NCBI GenBank assembly: GCA_938040915.1
Contig: CALHZE010000089.1
Coordinates: 1-17,256 of the forward strand
DNA: 17,256 nucleotides
From: an uncultured Bacteroidia bacterium
GTDB lineage: Bacteria; Bacteroidota; Bacteroidia; Bacteroidales; CAJPTX01
Direction: 5' to 3'
In this document: one piece after another, positions 15,042 to 17,256 of the stretch
How positions within the stretch are numbered: position 1 is the stretch's first letter
Layout of the letters: every line of letters starts with the position of its first letter
Position numbers and translations under genes: made by a program
The notes under the pieces: model-generated
The model's input: the letters and a program-made list of their open reading frames with translations, nothing else
What the model was told of the DNA's origin: nothing
Database searches by the model: none

Positions 15042-16322
15042 ATGCAAAACAGAAACGGTGAGCACGCCGGACGAGTCGACGTGCTGTTAGGCTTGCAGTG
15101 GGGCGACGAAGGGAAAGGGAAGGTCGTCGACGTTTTAGCACAACACTACAGCGTGATCACACGCTTTCAAGGGGGACCAAATGCGGGACACTCCCTCGTC
15201 TTCGGTAAAGATAAGTTTGTCTTACACACCATCCCGAGTGGTATCTTCCGCCAAGGGGTACGTAATATCGTTGCCAATGGCGTGGTGGTCGACCCTGTCT
15301 CTTTTCTCCAAGAGGTGGCTATGTTGACCAAGGCGGGTGTAGACGTCCGCGCTCACCTCGTCTTGTCGCGTCGTGCGAACCTTATACTCCCCACCCACAA
15401 GCTCCTAGATGCCCACTATGAAAAGGGAAAAGGAAGCTCGAAGATAGGCTCTACGCTCAAGGGGATCGGTCCGACCTACACAGACAAGATCGCCCGTAAC
15501 GGTCTCCGTATTGGGGATGTCGAGTTGCCTGACTTTTTTGTGCGTTACACCACCCTCCGCGACCATCACTTGGCACTTTTGGGCGACGACCCATTTGACC
15601 GAGAGACCTTTCAACGCGACGAAGCCGCATGGCTACAAGCTGCCCAAGAGTTAAAGTCTTTTGCCCTTGACGACACCGAGTATCTCCTCAACGAGACGCT
15701 GGAAGGGGGGACGATGGTCTTAGCCGAGGGGGCACAAGGGACAATGCTAGACATCGACTTTGGCGCCTATCCGTTCGTCACCTCCTCCAATACGATTTGT
15801 GCGGGTGCGTGTACGGGGATGGGCGTTGCGCCTTCGAAAATAGGTAACGTCTACGGTATTTTCAAAGCCTATTGCACGCGCGTGGGGGCAGGTCCCTTCC
15901 CCACCGAGCTATATGATGCGACGGGAGAGCAGATGCGCGTCCAAGGACAGGAGTTTGGCGCAACGACGGGGCGTCCGCGGCGCACAGGGTGGTTAGACCT
16001 CGTGGCGCTTAAGTACGCCATTATGCTCAACGGGGTGACCCACCTGATTATGACCAAAGCCGACGTCTTGTCTAACTTCCCCCTCATCCGCGTTGCTGTC
16101 TCTTACGGCAAGAATGGGCGTAACCCTTATGGCGACGTCAAGCCGCAAGAGATCGAGTTTCGCGACTTTGAGGGGTGGCAGTGTGACATCTCAGCTTGCC
16201 GGCGCTACGAAGAGCTCCCGCAGCGTTTCAAGGAGTATGTCCAATTTATAGAAGAGGCGACCGGCGTCCCCGTGACCATCATCTCCCTCGGTCCCGACCG
16301 TCAAGACACGCTGATTCGTTAG
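15042..16322 (+). CDS. purA: Adenylosuccinate synthetase
   Basis: PurA catalyses the GTP-dependent joining of IMP and aspartate to adenylosuccinate, the first committed step to AMP. The 426-residue product is full length. The N-terminal WGDEGKGK loop (20-27) includes catalytic D22. GPNAGHS carries H50, the second catalytic residue (E. coli D13 and H41). IGPTYTDKIARNG, the AQGTMLDIDFG and VTSSNT segments, TTGRPRRTGW and the GTP-base-binding TKADVLS follow in order. I chose ATG 15042; a GTG at 15018 would add eight residues and would lie in the hairpin. No TAnnTTTG box is seen in the 112-base gap after fur, so read-through from fur is plausible. Confidence 0.98.
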   Translation: MQNRNGEHAGRVDVLLGLQWGDEGKGKVVDVLAQHYSVITRFQGGPNAGHSLVFGKDKFVLHTIPSGIFRQGVRNIVANGVVVDPVSFLQEVAMLTKAGVDVRAHLVLSRRANLILPTHKLLDAHYEKGKGSSKIGSTLKGIGPTYTDKIARNGLRIGDVELPDFFVRYTTLRDHHLALLGDDPFDRETFQRDEAAWLQAAQELKSFALDDTEYLLNETLEGGTMVLAEGAQGTMLDIDFGAYPFVTSSNTICAGACTGMGVAPSKIGNVYGIFKAYCTRVGAGPFPTELYDATGEQMRVQGQEFGATTGRPRRTGWLDLVALKYAIMLNGVTHLIMTKADVLSNFPLIRVAVSYGKNGRNPYGDVKPQEIEFRDFEGWQCDISACRRYEELPQRFKEYVQFIEEATGVPVTIISLGPDRQDTLIR

Positions 16323-16325
16323 GTC

Positions 16326-16790
16326 GTGGCGCGCGAGCTTGTGCTTCCTGTGCTTTCTTTACCCTCCTGCGATTTACGGATTCGTCGGGAGGGTAATTCG
16401 TATACGGTCTATGACGCGCTGCGCCACCTCTGGGTGACCCTCACTCCAGAGGAGTGGGTGCGACAACACGTCTTAGACTACCTGCAACACGCAAAAGCCT
16501 ATCCGTTTGGGAACATCCGTGTTGAGGAACGTGTTGTGGTGAATGAGCAACCCCAGCGGGCAGATATTGTGGTCTATCAGAAGGGGGCAGTGCCCTTCCT
16601 CCTCGTGGAGTGTAAGGCGGCTCACGTCGCGCTAACCGAGGAAACGTTGTGGCAGGCGCAGATCTATGACCAAGTCATCCGCGCCCCTTACATTGCGCTC
16701 TGTAATGGGCTTGCGACTCTCTTATTCCAGTTTGTGGACGGCGGGGTCATGCCGTGTGGGGAGGATTTCCCAGATTTTCCACAGGAGTAG
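16326..16790 (+). CDS. HsdR_N-domain protein (stand-alone PD-(D/E)XK nuclease-like)
   Basis: The 154-residue product resembles the N-terminal nuclease domain of type I restriction R subunits (HSDR_N-type) but is only that domain. The conserved start is YDALRHLWVTLTPEEWVRQH (29-48). The nuclease core follows: E67/E68, D80 in RADIVVY, then E95 and K97 in LLVECK, and the Q-x-x-x-Y type motif (Q110, Y114). There is no helicase domain, and no hsdM or hsdS nearby, so it is not a restriction system by itself. Such single-domain proteins are widespread in Bacteroidota with no established role that I know of. It starts with GTG 3 bases after purA, the only reasonable early start, and is probably in the same operon. 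Confidence 0.85.
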   Translation: MARELVLPVLSLPSCDLRIRREGNSYTVYDALRHLWVTLTPEEWVRQHVLDYLQHAKAYPFGNIRVEERVVVNEQPQRADIVVYQKGAVPFLLVECKAAHVALTEETLWQAQIYDQVIRAPYIALCNGLATLLFQFVDGGVMPCGEDFPDFPQE

Positions 16791-16792
16791 TG

Positions 16793-16822
16793 TTGTGGGT
16801 ATCGAAAATATTCCTACCTTTG
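16793..16822 (+). promoter_or_regulatory. Bacteroidota-type promoter for tRNA-Pro
   Basis: TTG at 16793-16795, a 19-base spacer and TACCTTTG at 16815-16822 match the Bacteroides consensus (TTTG or TTG, 19-21 bases, TAnnTTTG). The -33 element begins 2 bases after the stop codon of the HsdR_N-domain gene. Transcription should begin just before the tRNA at 16836. This is the best promoter in the window. Confidence 0.85.
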
Positions 16823-16835
16823 CGTCGTTGGAGTT

Positions 16836-16910
16836 CGGGGTGTAGCTCAGTCCGGTTAGAGTATACGTCTGGGGGGCGTAGGGTCGCTAGTTCGAATCTA
16901 GTCACCCCGA
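16836..16910 (+). tRNA. tRNA-Pro (anticodon GGG)
   Basis: A 75-nt cloverleaf. Acceptor CGGGGTG (16836-16842) pairs perfectly with CACCCCG (16903-16909), with discriminator A16910. The anticodon stem TACGT/GCGTA encloses the loop CTGGGGG with anticodon GGG, reading CCC and CCT. The T loop is TTCGAAT. CCA is not encoded. It forms a monocistronic unit, with a consensus promoter just upstream and an intrinsic terminator 18 bases downstream. Confidence 0.96.
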
Positions 16911-16927
16911 CAACAGTCAAAGAGTAG

Positions 16928-16968
16928 AGGCGATGGAAGTGTTAAGCTTCCGTCGCCTTTTTCCTTTT
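16928..16968 (+). terminator. Intrinsic terminator after tRNA-Pro
   Basis: A 12-bp stem (16928-16939 with 16947-16958, one T-G wobble) around a 7-base loop is followed by TTTTT (16958-16962), CC and TTTT. It ends the tRNA-Pro transcript. Confidence 0.9.
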
Positions 16969-17016
16969 CTGGGGTTCGTCTCCGTTGGTTGATCACGCGA
17001 CGTCTTGCGCTCGCCA

Positions 17017-17229
17017 CTAAGGCGTTCCGACCTGCTTTTCCATATCAATGCCCGCCCGCGCCGCTTGGGCGAGTTGCACCGAATGGGGTAATCGGTAGTT
17101 GCGTCCATCCTTGTAGAAGTTTCCCCCAGTTTGCATAAAGCGAAAACCGATGCCTGCCGCGACGCACTGGGCGCGAAGGTCTAAAATCCACTCGTAATAG
17201 CTGTCTTTTCCTGATCTAGGTTGACTGAT
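17017..17229 (-). pseudogene. C-terminal fragment of a phage Gp37/Gp68 (DUF5131)-like protein
   Basis: On the - strand, 70 codons are open between an in-frame TAA (17230-17232) and a TAG (17017-17019). They read like the conserved end of the phage Gp37/Gp68 family: SYYEWILDLRAQC, a GIGFRFMQTGG segment, NFYKDGRNYRLP and QAARAGID. Family members are normally a few hundred residues with an upstream GGESG-type motif and cysteines. None of that is visible in any - strand frame up to the window edge. The only ATG in frame is internal. I read it as a truncated remnant, or the end of a gene broken by a frameshift near 17215-17230. Identification is by remembered family pattern. Confidence 0.6.
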
Positions 17230-17237
17230 TTATGGAT

Positions 17238-17245
17238 CAAAGATA
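17238..17245 (-). promoter_or_regulatory. Possible - strand -7 box (TATCTTTG)
   Basis: Read on the - strand, TATCTTTG fits TAnnTTTG and would start transcription just before the DUF5131-like fragment. The -33 region falls outside the window, so it cannot be confirmed. The box could be a chance match in AT-rich DNA. Confidence 0.25.
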
Positions 17246-17256
17246 AGGAAATAAAC

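Noticed and set aside
16917..17108. 63-codon - strand frame after tRNA-Pro
   Set aside because: It overlaps the tRNA-Pro terminator and is in a different frame from the recognisable DUF5131-like fragment. Its product is a basic low-complexity string.
16886..17256. Phage or island integration at the 3' end of tRNA-Pro
   Set aside because: No direct repeat of the tRNA 3' end and no integrase is visible in the 346 bases to the right. Only the gene fragment hints at mobility.

Overview
The window is a core-genome segment of a Bacteroidota bacterium, most likely order Bacteroidales and possibly Porphyromonas-like (inference). Three things point there: promoter boxes of the form TAnnTTTG, including one complete TTG-N19-TACCTTTG promoter; protein features typical of that phylum in EF-Tu, NusG, MltG and the lone HsdR_N-domain protein; and a short reading frame resembling a type IX secretion C-terminal sorting domain. 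All intact genes are on the + strand.

Bases 1-12892 hold the classic translation/transcription super-cluster: the 3' end of a tRNA (probably Tyr), tRNA-Gly(TCC), tRNA-Thr(GGT), tuf, tRNA-Trp(CCA), secE, nusG, rplK, rplA, rplJ, rplL, rpoB and rpoC. The order matches the tyrU-glyT-thrT-tufB-secE-nusG-rplKAJL-rpoBC order of E. coli, with tRNA-Trp inserted. Three RNA structures punctuate it: a terminator-like hairpin directly abutting tRNA-Trp, a long structured element with a perfect 15-bp GNRA-capped stem between rplL and rpoB, and a strong intrinsic terminator after rpoC. The cluster makes EF-Tu, a Sec translocase subunit, the elongation factor NusG, the L11/L1/L10/L12 stalk-region ribosomal proteins, and both large RNA polymerase subunits.

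Bases 12893-13312 are a junction region. They hold a short orphan frame resembling a T9SS sorting tail and a symmetrical terminator hairpin lying inside that frame. I read this as a probable gene remnant.

Bases 13313-16790 hold mltG (peptidoglycan lytic transglycosylase that sets glycan strand length), a Fur-family metal-responsive regulator with its own -7 box, purA (adenylosuccinate synthetase) and a small HsdR_N-domain nuclease-like protein. The last gene starts 3 bases after purA and is probably co-transcribed with it.

Bases 16791-17256 hold a textbook Bacteroidota promoter, tRNA-Pro(GGG), an intrinsic terminator and, on the - strand, a C-terminal fragment of a phage Gp37/Gp68 (DUF5131)-like gene with no intact upstream part in the window.

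Most of the window is conserved housekeeping DNA. I see no new multi-gene system. The points worth checking are the two intra-cluster RNA structures, the orphan T9SS-like tail and the DUF5131 remnant.
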